Source of the DNA: Diphasiastrum complanatum
Taxonomy: Eukaryota > Streptophyta > Lycopodiopsida > Lycopodiales > Lycopodiaceae
Length of the DNA: 64,000 nt
Direction of reading: 5' to 3'
Assembly: GCA_029204225.1 (NCBI GenBank)
Contig: CM055099.1
Coordinates: forward strand, 69,115,349-69,179,348
Position numbers and translations under genes: made by a program. Under the pieces are notes generated by a model, which had not been told where the DNA came from, did no database searches, and saw only the letters and a program-made list of their open reading frames with translations. The stretch's first letter is position 1, and the number at the start of each line of letters is the position of its first letter. Positions 52,604-62,733 of this stretch are shown in pieces.

Positions 52604-53823
52604 ATGCTTGGGAAGCGTTCCCGTTCGATGCGACGTATCGCGAGTATGGTGTCTGTGGGCTTAGAATGTGCCCCTATTGACACTTTTCCACCCGCAGAAC
52701 AACGCAAAGAGAAGCAAAGTTCTCTCAAATGTAGCCTCCCATGTGCCCCCCGTGTAGTCATCGGATTCAATCCAAAAGCTTGTCTGGACAAGGAGGATGA
52801 AAAGAAGCCTTTGCCAGTGACACCTCCATCTGAGAAACAAAGTTCATCGCCAAAGTCTCGACCTACATCTGGCTTGGAGAGCTTACTCACTTCACCTCGT
52901 CCTGCGGGGAACAAGAATCTGCAGACCGTCGGCCTAAACTTTTTGGCAGCCTTGGATTCTGACCCAGAGCTTCCGAAGGATGGTGATTCGAGTAAAATTG
53001 GTGTAGCCGAGTGCGGATCCATGGCGCCAGGGATTGCAAACGGCTATGCTCATATTCCGCCCTATTCTGATTTGCAGCAGACGCAATCTTCTACCGTTGG
53101 TAATACCTTCAAACAAAGCCATCCCATTCCTATTGCTCAATCACCTTTACTTCAACCTGCTGCACAGTACAAATTGCAACACCAAAACTCAAGTCATTCA
53201 TCTCAGAGAGAGCCAGTGCGCCTTAATACCCAGGCTCCTCGAAAACATACTGAAGGTTATGTGCATGGTGATGGAGAGGTTGGAAGATGCGTTTTCAGTT
53301 TCCTGACGACGTCTCCAGGGACATACGAAGGTGCAGACTGTGTTTGTTTGGGTTCAATGGATTTCATGGAGGCTTGCTTTTTGTGCAAGCGTCATCTCGG
53401 ACAAGGCCGTGACATATATATGTACAAGTAAGAGTCAGCTTAGCATTCATCTTGCTTGTTCGTTTTAGTTTTCTGCTGATTCTTCTGTTTTATCAATCAA
53501 GAGTTACAGGCTGATGATTAAAATGCGACATATTATGCATGATTGCTCCCAAAACGTAATTGACTCTTTTATCGTTTTGCTTTATGATAGGAGCATCGGC
53601 ATCAATATGCAGTGTTTATAAATCAAATTGGTTTCTGTTTTGCAGAGGGGATAAAGCTTTCTGCAGCGATGAATGTCGTTACCAGCAAATTGTGATTGAT
53701 GAACGTGCAGAACGTCGGGAAAAGTACTCATCGGTAGCACTTAAGACAGGAACAGCAGTCCAATCTCGTCGCAGCAATCATAAAACTAGAGTTCTATCTG
53801 CAAGCACAGCTGCTGCTGCCTAA
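52604..53823 (+). CDS. FLZ: FCS-like zinc finger (FLZ/DUF581) protein, two coding exons
   Basis: Exons 52604-53427 and 53646-53823 give 1002 bases, 333 residues and a TAA stop. The N-terminus MLGKRSRSMRR is the basic start common in this family. A long Ser/Pro-rich, probably disordered region follows, with GLESLLTSPRP and TVGLNFLAALD patches. The FLZ domain (about residues 254-300) reads FMEACFLCKRHLGQGRDIYM then YKGDKAFCSDECR; the zinc-binding Cys are 258, 261, 281 and 285. An Ala-rich C-terminus ends the protein. FLZ proteins are plant-specific adaptors that bind SnRK1 kinase subunits through the FLZ domain and act in energy, sugar and ABA signalling. No other ATG in the same frame would add upstream sequence, so 52604 is chosen. 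FLZ is a family symbol; the member is not identified. This is the only intact gene in the window. Confidence 0.93.
53428..53645 (+). other. FLZ intron, 218 bp, GT-AG
   Basis: The donor AA|GTAAGAG and acceptor TTTTGCAG|AG join exactly to rebuild the conserved DIYMYKGD part of the zinc finger. The intron splits the two Cys pairs, a position I recall from other FLZ genes. Confidence 0.9.
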
Positions 53824-54200
53824 GTTGAAAGTCTTTTAGAATCGTAACTTTGCGGTTCAAAGACGTTTTGCGCTGTTAGGACAAAGCATGTCTACACTGT
53901 GAAGGAATGAGAACATCGGAAAGTTTTGCAATCTCTCTCAAAGATTCTTCTCCAAGGACATACACCTCAAGAGTGTTAGATGGAGCCACCTTCTAAGCAA
54001 TAATCGAATAAGCTAACGTAGTTTACATTTATTATGTATATCTTTAGATGTCTCTCAAGTAGATCTAGTACAACTTTTCAGGTATCAAGTGTATAAAAAA
54101 ACTAGAAACGGTGTTAGTAGGAAGGATGGTATTGGTATTTGCTAACGTGCCACTTATGAATAATAAACTTGAAGGTTTTTCTTTATCTTGGAAACGTTCT
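53824..54200 (+). other. Probable FLZ 3' untranslated region
   Basis: An AATAATAAAC word near 54160 could serve as the polyadenylation signal about 335 bases after the stop. No other coding frame is present. Confidence 0.45.
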
Positions 54201-54559
54201 GAGTGAGAAGATATCGGGATTAATCTGAGCATCATTTCTTGCTCTGTCTTTTATCACATGGTGTTGGATCCTTGAGCGAGAATTGGTCTTGCTGATAAGA
54301 GGATGCGGATATTTTCAGAGTAGATGGCTGTAGAGGGTGATTGGACCTCGTACTCGAGAACAAAATATTCGAAAATAAGCAAAGATTCATTAACTAGACT
54401 GCTTGTCTACTGTCTGCAAAAAAGACGATGCCGTTAGGTGGTTTTTATTCTAGATATGGTGAAGCCAGCCCCTCGGCTTCGTTTATCGGAAGCATTTCTC
54501 GTTGTATTTATGTTGCATTTGCAGTTCAATAGAATGAGCTTCGTAAGCCATTCAAATGT

Positions 54560-55200
54560 TTGATATTCGCAAAATTTCATTAATATTACTGTCACCTGCT
54601 TTCTTTCTTACAGCGCAAACTATAATGCAAAGACAGCTAAATTTCATTTCTGTCACTCGCTTCTTTTTGTCAAATCAGAAAATACCACTGAAAGAGAGCA
54701 AGATTAGCCTTATCTTTCAAGAAAGTGAAACCTGAGAGCATCGCGATTGTTTGTTAACACAGAGGTACAAGATAAGCACCTAGTCGCTAGTAGTCTGTTC
54801 TAGTTTCAAGTTACCTCACATCAAGCATATGATTTCACCTGCTCAATCGAGAGAGGCTCTTAAGATAAGTCTGTATAGTTATCTCGCAGTAAGCATATGA
54901 CTTCAGGGGTTCGACTTTCGCAAGATTATTTGTGTCACTTGCTTTCTCTCTGAAAGCCAAAATATTGTGGAAAGAAAGCAAGATTTCATGATTCATCTGC
55001 GTCAGAAACTATTTTTGAAAACTGAGAAAAATAGCCTAACCTTTCGAGAATGTGAAATATGGAAGCATCGTTTATGTTTGTTAAGACAGTCGTACAAGAT
55101 AAACTCCTAGCCGCTTGTTCTAGCTTAAAATCACCTTACTTTTTTCAAATTGTCTTTAATATTCATTTCGGTCCCTTGCTTTTTCTATTCTGTTACGGAG
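54560..55200 (+). repeat. Degenerate direct repeat downstream of the FLZ gene
   Basis: A block at 54650-54830 (TGTCACTCGCTTCTTTTTG, then AGAGAGCAAGAT, AGCCTTATCTTTC, AGCATCG, GTACAAGATAA, TTCTAG) recurs in the same order at 54935-55135 with substitutions and indels, about 290 bp apart. Partial copies start near 54585 and 55160. It encodes nothing recognisable. Confidence 0.65.
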
Positions 55201-56560
55201 GTTGAAGTGTCTAGAGTCAACCTCACTTTACATACCTCTCTGCAGTCAAAGTCACTTTACGTACCTGTCTATGAGATTTGCCAGAGAATTTCTTCTAGGA
55301 GTAACTTCTGAACTAGAGGATGTCTAGGGGCTTGAGAACCGAGATTCGAGATCCACTTTGCAGACGTTACCAGTAGGAAACATAACTTCAAAGTTTAAAC
55401 TTTCCGCGCACCTTTCTGAATCCAACTGCAGCAGTATGAGAATGTTCAGCAATTTGTTCGTGATTTTTCTCGGAGTTCGACCAGCAGGCTTTTGCTGAAT
55501 AGGCCGTTGGCTACTACAATGAGAAACGAGATGACGAGAGTTCATGCAGATCAGACTGGCAGGTATTAGGAAGCTACACTGTCAGCTCCTTGCCACTTAA
55601 GCTACTCAGATTTATCATTTTATTAAGACATACGTTCAAAAAATCAAGCCGTAAATGGGAAGAAAAGTGTTGATGGGCCAAGTTATTAACTCAGTTTTTA
55701 AGATCTAAGCCATTGCTAGCAGTGAACTGGTTTGAGATTTGAGTCTCAGTGCCTGTTTCTGGTTTTATCACAAGTTCAATTTCTGACTTAGCTTGATTGT
55801 TTGTAGCCATTTTACACTGATTTCAAAGAACAAAGTTAGTATTTCCAGATAGATACAACTGCATGCATGTAGATGAATGATTGCTGATATGAGATAAAAT
55901 TAGAATTTCGAGAGCATAAACAATTTATGATGCTCCATTGCTCAAACTACTAGTCAATCTTGACTTATAATAATAGTTGAATTTCAACAAACATGCTTAC
56001 TTTTGGGTTTGCATTTCATGCAGGGGAGAGAGTTACATCAGTGACGTAGCCTAAAGATTTGGGAGCTACAAGATGACCTTTGAAGGGAAACACTTTTGGT
56101 TGGAAGGCATAAATACACAAGTGCTAGTTGAAGGCATTTCTCACAAATGAGAGGTGTTTCTGCCCAGCCTAATCACATTAAAACATTTGGCAGTGCCATG
56201 GCACATTTGAAAAACATCACATAGCAAAAAGAATAATCCCTTAACTACATTCTATATATACGTTACCCTGAAAGAAATCTACAAAGATATGTGTGAGAGA
56301 TGTCGTGCTTGCTTGCGAGCTTATGATTCTAGTTGTGCTTGTTTGGTTGTATGGATTTCCATATTTTCCATATTGTATGCCTTCATCGTTGTCACACATT
56401 CGTGGGAAATTTTTGAACCAATCTAGGCTTGTTAGCTATAATCTTGATTGTAGCTCAACACTTGAAATCTCTATACCTCTCTCTATTTATCCTAGTGATT
56501 ATACGTTTATTTAGTTATGCAATACAATGTTATTTGGTTTTTTCTCCTCTATGTTGGTGA
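55201..56560. other. Spacer without recognised gene
   Basis: Short frames only. GC content drops after about 55600, marking the end of the gene island. Confidence 0.35.
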
Positions 56561-56592
56561 TGTTCATGTTAATGATAGTGTGATTATTGACA

Positions 56593-56604
56593 TGCTATTA
56601 GAGC
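56593..56604 (+). other. Weak primer-binding-site-like sequence
   Basis: TGCTATTAGAGC differs at two positions from TGGTATCAGAGC. Unidentified ORFs follow, so it may mark an old element whose gag has diverged. Confidence 0.25.
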
Positions 56605-56709
56605 TTATATGATCTGGAATGCCTTAATGGATGTGGCTTTTGTCCTGAGCTCTGTACTGAGGTCAGATAGTCCCTCACAACAGGTGCAAGTCATAAGAAG
56701 CAAGAGTGT

Positions 56710-57528
56710 ATGGAGAGAAAACATATTTTGGGCATTTTGAAGGTCTGTATAGCACTACAGTATGCCTTTAAGAGTTTAGTGATAAGAGAGAGTGCCGTAC
56801 AAGTTCAAATAGTGAGAAAATTAGACAAAGTTAATTGTTGTGACAATGTTTTAGCTTTTTCAGCACTCATTTTTTTGACTAAATCCAGTGAAGCAGAGCT
56901 TCAATAGTATCTATATAACATTCAAAAAGTGTTTGTGAAACTATTCATAAAGACGTGTAGTGGTTTGGGAGCACGAAGCATGCAAAGTCTGAGAAGTTTA
57001 GGAGAAGGTGACAAACATCACTTTTATCAGATTATCAGAGAAAGAAGTATTTTTGTAGAAAAACTCATTTCTTCAAGTATTTTTACAAAGTGGTTGATAA
57101 CACCCTAGACAGATGGGTCTTTGTATCCTCAAGATCCTAATACCCTAAAACATCTCGTCTTCTCCTCAATAACTTAGCTAGTTATATGGATTTTCAATGG
57201 CCATAGTGGTTTATTGGGATATTGTGAAAGATTGCAAAACTAAAGAAATACATTTCCAATGCATAGGATTCAGTTTTTGGAGAGTCAAGTCAAATCTTCT
57301 TATGATTATGAGAGAGGGAGTGTTGTACAAAAGTTGCTGCAAGAAAATGTAGATCTTCGAACAAATCATGAGTCATTGGAAAAAGTTATTTCAAATATTA
57401 GAATAGAATTTGAGCAAATGCAAGTCACAGTGCATTCTATTCATTCTGAGAATTTACAATTAACACAATTTCCTATTGAATGGGTAATGGAAAAGGTTTC
57501 CCCTAAGAAGATTCCCTCTAAAAGTTGA
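56710..57528 (+). pseudogene. Unidentified coiled-coil-type coding remnants
   Basis: Frames at 56710-56907 and 57259-57528 are open. The second (about 89 codons, FLESQVKSSYDYERGSVVQK followed by a leucine/glutamate heptad-like stretch) looks like a coiled coil. After its stop a YIYDDPIF-like segment may continue in another frame. It could be decayed gag of an element that starts near 56605; no family is recognised. Confidence 0.3.
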
Positions 57529-57765
57529 ATAAATCAATGCTTGAAAAAAAAACAATGTGGTTTTGCGTAAAAATACATTTATGATGACCCAATTTTCGTT
57601 TACTATGAAGATTTTGATGCATATAAAAGATACCAAAACTTTTTAAGATGAAGTTTTAGGACTATATATATGGGTTCTCAATGCAACAATGTCCATAACA
57701 ATGCAACTAATGTCTATAATAAGCTAAATCCTTAGTTCGTTAATGCTAATATTCACTGACTGCTC

Positions 57766-58099
57766 TAAGATTCGTCAAAAAAGGCTTATCTTAATATATT
57801 TTAGAAATTGCATGATTTGTGAGACATATTTCACAAAATAGAGAGTTGGATAAGAAAAACGCAAAATACGAATGTTTATTTATTTTATCTTATTTTTAAT
57901 TTTTTATAAAATCCGATGCACTGCATCAAGTTGGTGTGTCCAACGAGTTGGATAAGAAAACCGCAAAATACGTATGTTTATTTATTTTTACGTTGCAAGC
58001 AAAAGCATAGTTTTTAAGGAATTTTGAAAAGTTGTTTACACATGCATAATGGTTTTTTTATGACATACGTTAAAAGAGGTCTTTTTTTGACGAATCTTA
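57766..58099. mobile_element. MITE-like element, 334 bp, 17-bp terminal inverted repeats
   Basis: TAAGATTCGTCAAAAAA at 57766-57782 is matched by its reverse complement at the right end (to 58099). The outer TA at both ends could be a TA target duplication of Tc1/mariner-type MITEs. Inside, two 45-bp direct copies beginning GAGTTGGATAAGAAAA lie at 57843 and 57945, 102 bp apart. There is no coding capacity. Confidence 0.65.
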
Positions 58100-58139
58100 A
58101 GGAATATTCCAAATGTTTCTCCTTAGTAGAAAAAAAATG

Positions 58140-58585
58140 AAAAGAGCTAACTTCATCAATCATTATGGAGGTGGTGAAGGTTCTTCCTTGGAAAAGGTTG
58201 TTGCTAATGATTTCTTTGATGACATGAATGATGTACTTTGAATGATGTCATTGTGAATGATAGTGAGGAAGAATCATTATCATATGAGTCATTACCTAAA
58301 ACATTGAGTAGAAGTTCTTGTTTGAAAAAAGAAAGTACTTCAATCATTCTTACGTTGAAGTTACTAATCATTTTTTTCATGGCTTCTAAAATGTTTGAGG
58401 TTTCTACTTCTTATGATGATAGTTTCTTGTGGCAAGATGGAGATGGAGGCTCATTCATGGAGTTTTATAGTGGAGACATATCAAGAAAGGACAAAGATGG
58501 AGGAGACAAGCAAGAAAATGGTTATAACTCACATTTATTGTTTGGTTGTTGTAATTTTCCAGAGAGTTCAAAGTTTGAAACATGA
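58140..58585 (+). pseudogene. Unidentified acidic ORF remnant
   Basis: A frame of about 115 codons (58238-58585) starts with an acidic NDSEEESLSYESLP segment and has a hydrophobic LKLLIIFFMA patch. An upstream frame (VANDFFDDMNDV) joins it after a shift. No family recognised; it may belong to the same unknown unit as 56710-57528. Confidence 0.25.
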
Positions 58586-58699
58586 AGGAATTATGTCATT
58601 TACATTCTATTTGATTTTTCATGTTCTAGTTATATCTCGATGTGTAAAATTGATGTAAGAAATAGTGAGGCATCCAATTTGGATACTATTCTCTATATC

Positions 58700-59164
58700 A
58701 ATTATGGAAACTACTTTTTTTTTTGACAGTTATGGAAACTACTTTTGAACATTAGGAAGGAGATCTATACTTAGGATGGAGATCATTCTAATGTTGGATC
58801 AAAGTTCTATGGTTAAAACTATGCCAAAACTAGTTGAAGAGAGAGTGTGAGAAATCTCAACTAGTTTAGTCAAGTTTAGTCATATTTTGGTTAATTGTCA
58901 ATAATAGGCCAATATGCATTTTAGACTTAAAAATAAAATTTATGAAAGCTATTTTAGTCAAAGTTCATTTGAATTACCACTTTTGAAAAGTGTGGAAAAG
59001 TTAGGAGGTCGAGTTTGGACACATTCAAATTTGGACGTTAGATGCATTGAATCTGGTCATATTGATGATAGGGTTTTTGAACTAGAGGAGTACTGGAGGG
59101 AAACCAAAGTCATTAATGAGGCATGGATCTGCTATATATAGTTGTACACACGTAGGAAGAGGCA

Positions 59165-59238
<74 letters not shown>

Positions 59239-59280
59239 CATGCTTATACAGGAGTTCTCTTGGGTTCATCTATCCATTGG
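58700..59280 (+). mobile_element. Copia 3' end and LTR, family B
   Basis: An internal tail (58755-58840) is followed by GAGAGAG and TGTGAGAAATCTCAACTAG at 58846. The LTR aligns with the minus-strand copy at 18590-19121. A TATA box CTATATATAG lies at 59132-59141 and a TC leader starts about 27 bp later. The LTR end near 59280 is not defined because another LTR starts at 59292. Confidence 0.65.
59168..59234 (+). repeat. (TC)33 microsatellite in the LTR leader
   Basis: A perfect TC run 27 bp after the family B TATA box. In the sister LTR the same position holds only a short imperfect CT tract. Confidence 0.95.
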
Positions 59281-59291
59281 TGCACTATCTT

Positions 59292-59739
59292 TGTTAGGGA
59301 CCCAACTCCCTTGGGTCCCAAACCCAGACTTGAGACTGGATGATGACTAGGCCTGTAGACTTGACCGGTGACTCGTGAACCTGCATGGTTGCCACGTGCC
59401 ATGATCCAGGAGTGCACATGGCTTGGAGGCTCTCTCCTTGGAGGTATACAAGGGGAGGAGGACTCATTTGCCATCCATTCTGTCTACCTAGGAGGAGGTG
59501 GATGGAAAGCGTGTGCACGGCCAGGATGTGTTGCTAGCGTGAGGCAGGAGATGGCTGAGAGCCTAGCCGGTGGTATGGGATACCGTCTGGGATGGAGGTC
59601 GGATTTAGCTTGATACGATCACAGGCTAGGGCATGGTGGGTGGACCCGGATTAGGTCCTTTGGCGGGGTGGAACGTGAATCGTTCGGTCTCTTGTGGTTA
59701 ACCGGCACCTGGAGGTTTGCAGTAAGTAAGATTGTAACA
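59292..59739 (+). mobile_element. Copia 5' LTR, 448 bp
   Basis: It begins TGTTAGGGACC and ends ATTGTAACA, with inverted TGTTA/TAACA termini, and is followed after two bases by a perfect primer-binding site. It is more GC-rich than most LTRs here and carries a CACGTG at 59395. Confidence 0.85.
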
Positions 59740-59741
59740 TA

Positions 59742-59754
59742 TGGTATCAGAGCC
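59742..59754 (+). other. Primer-binding site for initiator tRNA-Met
   Basis: TGGTATCAGAGCC lies two bases after the LTR end, the standard plant Copia arrangement. Confidence 0.9.
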
Positions 59755-59929
59755 ACTACATGCTGAAAGTAGGTGCGTTGATCCGTAGAGTTTTTCTTGT
59801 AAGTTTTGGCACTTCTGACGGATTTCAAAACGTGTTTAAAACGCATTTTTTATGCGTGTCTTTCTATTCTTCCTTCCGCTGTTTTTTTTGAAAAATTCAA
59901 GTAAAAGTTTTTTAAAAAAAGGTGTAGGG

Positions 59930-60447
59930 GCCCTCAAGAGGACCTGCCACGCCGCGAAGAGGATTTTGAGGTACGTGAAAGGTACACCTAACCCGTCTAC
60001 AAAAGACAAAGCACTTTACCTAAGTTGCAAGGCTATGTTGACGCTAATTGGGCAGGAAATGTAGATGATAGAAAGTCAACAACAGGTTATGCTTTCAATT
60101 TTGGTAGCGGTTGTTTTTCATGGTCTAGCAAGAAGTAGAACACCATTTCTCTTTCTTCTACAGAAGCTAAATATAAAGCGTTAAGTTCTGCTACTCAGGA
60201 AGCTATTTGGCTGCATAAGCTGTTAAGTGAGATTGGCATGAAGCAAGTACATCCTACTGTTATTTTCTGTGATAGCCAAAGTGGAATACAGTTGGCTAAG
60301 AATCACGTCTTTCACGTGAGAACAAAACATATTGAAGTGAAATATCACTTTGTGCGTGAAAAGCTACAATCTGAAGATATAAGTATTACACACTGTTCTA
60401 CGATGTTACAAGTTGCTGATATATTTACGAAAGCTTTATTTAAGTAA
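59930..60447 (+). pseudogene. Copia RNase H, attached to the 5' LTR by a large deletion
   Basis: After a short leader, coding similarity starts directly in the RNase H region: HAAKRILRYVKGT, then in other frames [26 protein letters not shown], a TAG in place of Gln at 60136, SLSSTEAKYKALSSATQE, FHVRTKHIEVKYHFVREKL and VADIFTKALFK. Gag, protease, integrase and RT are absent. No 3' LTR was found. Confidence 0.85.
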
Positions 60448-60737
60448 AGAGAAGTTTGAAACTTTTAGAGCTAAACTTGGCTTAGATTTGGTTATGTAAA
60501 GAGCTTTTACTTATGTTACTATCATGGGGTTTTGACAATCTATGAGTAAATTCTTTGTGAGTTTTGCGAGTTTTATTTACAAATGATTTCTAAAATTTTG
60601 TGGCACATGGTATGCTATCAGATATATAGGCCTTATACATATTCATTTTATATTAGAGAAAAACTAACTTTGATTATACCAATGAATTCTACATAAAAAA
60701 TGGAGCACTTTTGTTTTTTGGACCATCTCAATCCGAG
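60448..60737. other. Short spacer
   Basis: It may include the missing 3' end of the Copia derivative; no purine tract or LTR start was recognised. Confidence 0.3.
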
Positions 60738-61130
60738 CAATAACAAGTGGGTCCCACCACTTGAAATATTGTTGGCCAAGCCTTGCCTAGTGGGCCCCAC
60801 CACAGTACATTGTACAGTTAGAATAATAAGTGCGAGGGCACCGGCTTTCTGCGTGTATAAGACTGACTCAGTGACCACGCAAATCGGATAAATAGAACTT
60901 AAATAAAAGGACTTTGGGCCTTATTAGAATAAATCAATTAAAAAGCCCAAAGTCCTTTTATTCAAGTTCTATGTATCCGATTTGCGTGGTCAATGGGTCG
61001 GTCTTATACACGCAGGAAGCCGGTGCCCTCACACTTATTATTCTAACTGTACAATGTACTGTGGCGAGGCCCACTAGGCAAGGCTTGGCGAACAGTATTT
61101 CAAGTGGTGGGACCCACTTGTTTATTATTG
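60738..61130. repeat. Large inverted repeat, arms about 182 and 186 bp, 25-base loop
   Basis: The left arm (60738-60919) and right arm (60945-61130) are near-identical reverse complements, ending at GGACTTTGGGC / GCCCAAAGTCC around the loop 60920-60944. Differences are scattered substitutions and a small indel near the outer end. The right arm is preceded on the minus strand by TGTTGTGGGTATTTCC (61151), a family C LTR-like start, so the arms look like LTR sequence in tail-to-tail orientation. The transcript would form a long hairpin. Confidence 0.9.
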
Positions 61131-61151
61131 TGCAGGAAATACCCACAACAT
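61131..61151 (-). mobile_element. LTR-start sequence of family C type
   Basis: On the minus strand TGTTGTGGGTATTTCC reads into the right arm of the inverted repeat. It shares its first 16 bases, with one mismatch, with the LTR at 36469. Confidence 0.5.
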
Positions 61152-62340
61152 TCCTTAGCCTTGATATTGTCGTATGCGAGCAACCGTGAATTCATTGCTA
61201 AGATTGTCTTAAAAATTATTGGTTATTTGATTGTCTGTGTGACCAAATAATCAATTGCTTGGAACTTAATTGTGATGTTAACTTTCAGAATCACTGTTAC
61301 ATTACACTAACATATATTCAGTCTTACACATCCTAAAGCTTGCTCTATGTTGTTGTGAATCAATACTCTGAAATTTGCATATGGAGACTCGCGTAGTTTA
61401 ACTCAGTAGTCAATTGTTCTTTGGAATGAGCACTCTTTGTTGTTGAGGACAGATTCTGGGACTACATCTAGATTGTACTAAGACATTTGCATGTTTCTAT
61501 GCCTTGGTTTATCTGATGCAACAGACCTCACTTGTTTGACAAACTTTATTAGGTGCACACACTGATAGATGGGTCTGGCCGATAAGTTGGATGCACTAAT
61601 CATAAATGCAACATGTTCGATATGAGATTATTGACATCAATATCTTTTGCTTTTGTATGTTTGTCCCATCCTAACCGGTGATACTGGTCGCCGATACTTC
61701 TAAATGTCTGTTAACAACCAGCTTTTAATCCAAGAACAATAAATGATTAAAAAAACATCTAAAATCACAACATTAAGCAGTCTCTTTGGGGAACGACAAT
61801 CTTTTATGCTACATATCCTTACAATTAAGATAAGTATAGCACAACACTATCTACATGGTCTGATCTTGAAAATCCAATATCTGGAGCAAGTTGTGCGAGT
61901 GTTCACCTCTTGCGAGGGTTGAACCTTCGCATGGGCAACCAAATCACCTTTTGAACCTTCGCAGACTTCACTGAGGTCTTAGAATACTGTGACAAAAGTC
62001 TCTGCAAAATTTTGGTTGGAACTGAATTGGGGAAAGTGTACTCCTCCTAATACGAACTCAATTCTCACCTATGTAAGGGCAAAATTCAAGTCATTTGGCA
62101 CTTCATTTAGCGAAGCTCTGTTGAAATACTGAAATTTTCATGCTCTCGATTAGACTTTGCACACGCCTTCATCAACCCTCACAGCCACCTGCTATACACT
62201 CCGTGTCACCGGTTCCGCTCTTGTACCCACAAATTCCATCTTCTTCAGTTTTTAACGCCTTTACATTTATTTTTAACCTCTTTTTCTCTTTTTTTGGAAG
62301 TCTTTTCACTTTTTTCCAGATCTGACACCCAACTAACATT
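61152..62340. other. Spacer without recognised gene
   Basis: TTGAACCTTCGCA occurs near 61919 and again, as TTTGAACCTTCGCA, near 61952. The last 200 bases are pyrimidine-rich and look like a transcript leader for the ORF at 62341. Confidence 0.35.
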
Positions 62341-62733
62341 ATGACGTCCTCATCATCCTCTGACGACTCCTCGACCAAGCAGGTTATCCAGCGAGAGATA
62401 CCTATGGCTACCCAGATTTGGCCTCTGTCGTCTGATACCTTGGTCGCACCTTGAATTCAGGCAGCTGGGCCTCTTCTCCAAGCAATGGGCATTTACCCAG
62501 CGCTTTTCACTTCTGACATCGACATGAACATAGCCTTGCACGCGTCCACATTGTGGGATGAGCAAAAGCCTTGTATCTACATCATGTACCAAGATACCAC
62601 GTACAAGATACGCATAAATGCTAATTCCATGGTCACTTTTGGAATTAATTCTGGCAATCGACAACCCATCTCCCACTTGTCATGTACTACTAGTACATTA
62701 GTGCTTATCAATGTATCAGAATATCCATTGTAA
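62341..62733 (+). pseudogene. Unidentified ORF with one internal stop
   Basis: An ATG at 62341 after a CT-rich leader opens a frame with a Ser/Asp-rich start (MTSSSSSDDSST) and a TGA at 62452. It continues in the same frame to a TAA at 62731: AAGPLLQAMGIYPALFTSDI, LHASTLWDEQKP, YIMYQDTTYKIR. It is better in character than random frames nearby. It may be a retroelement gag or a decayed host gene; not identified. Confidence 0.35.

Noticed and set aside
52558-53022. 154-codon minus-strand ORF opposite the FLZ gene
   Set aside because: It lies fully antisense to conserved FLZ coding exon 1 and has no recognisable domain; a shadow of the real gene.
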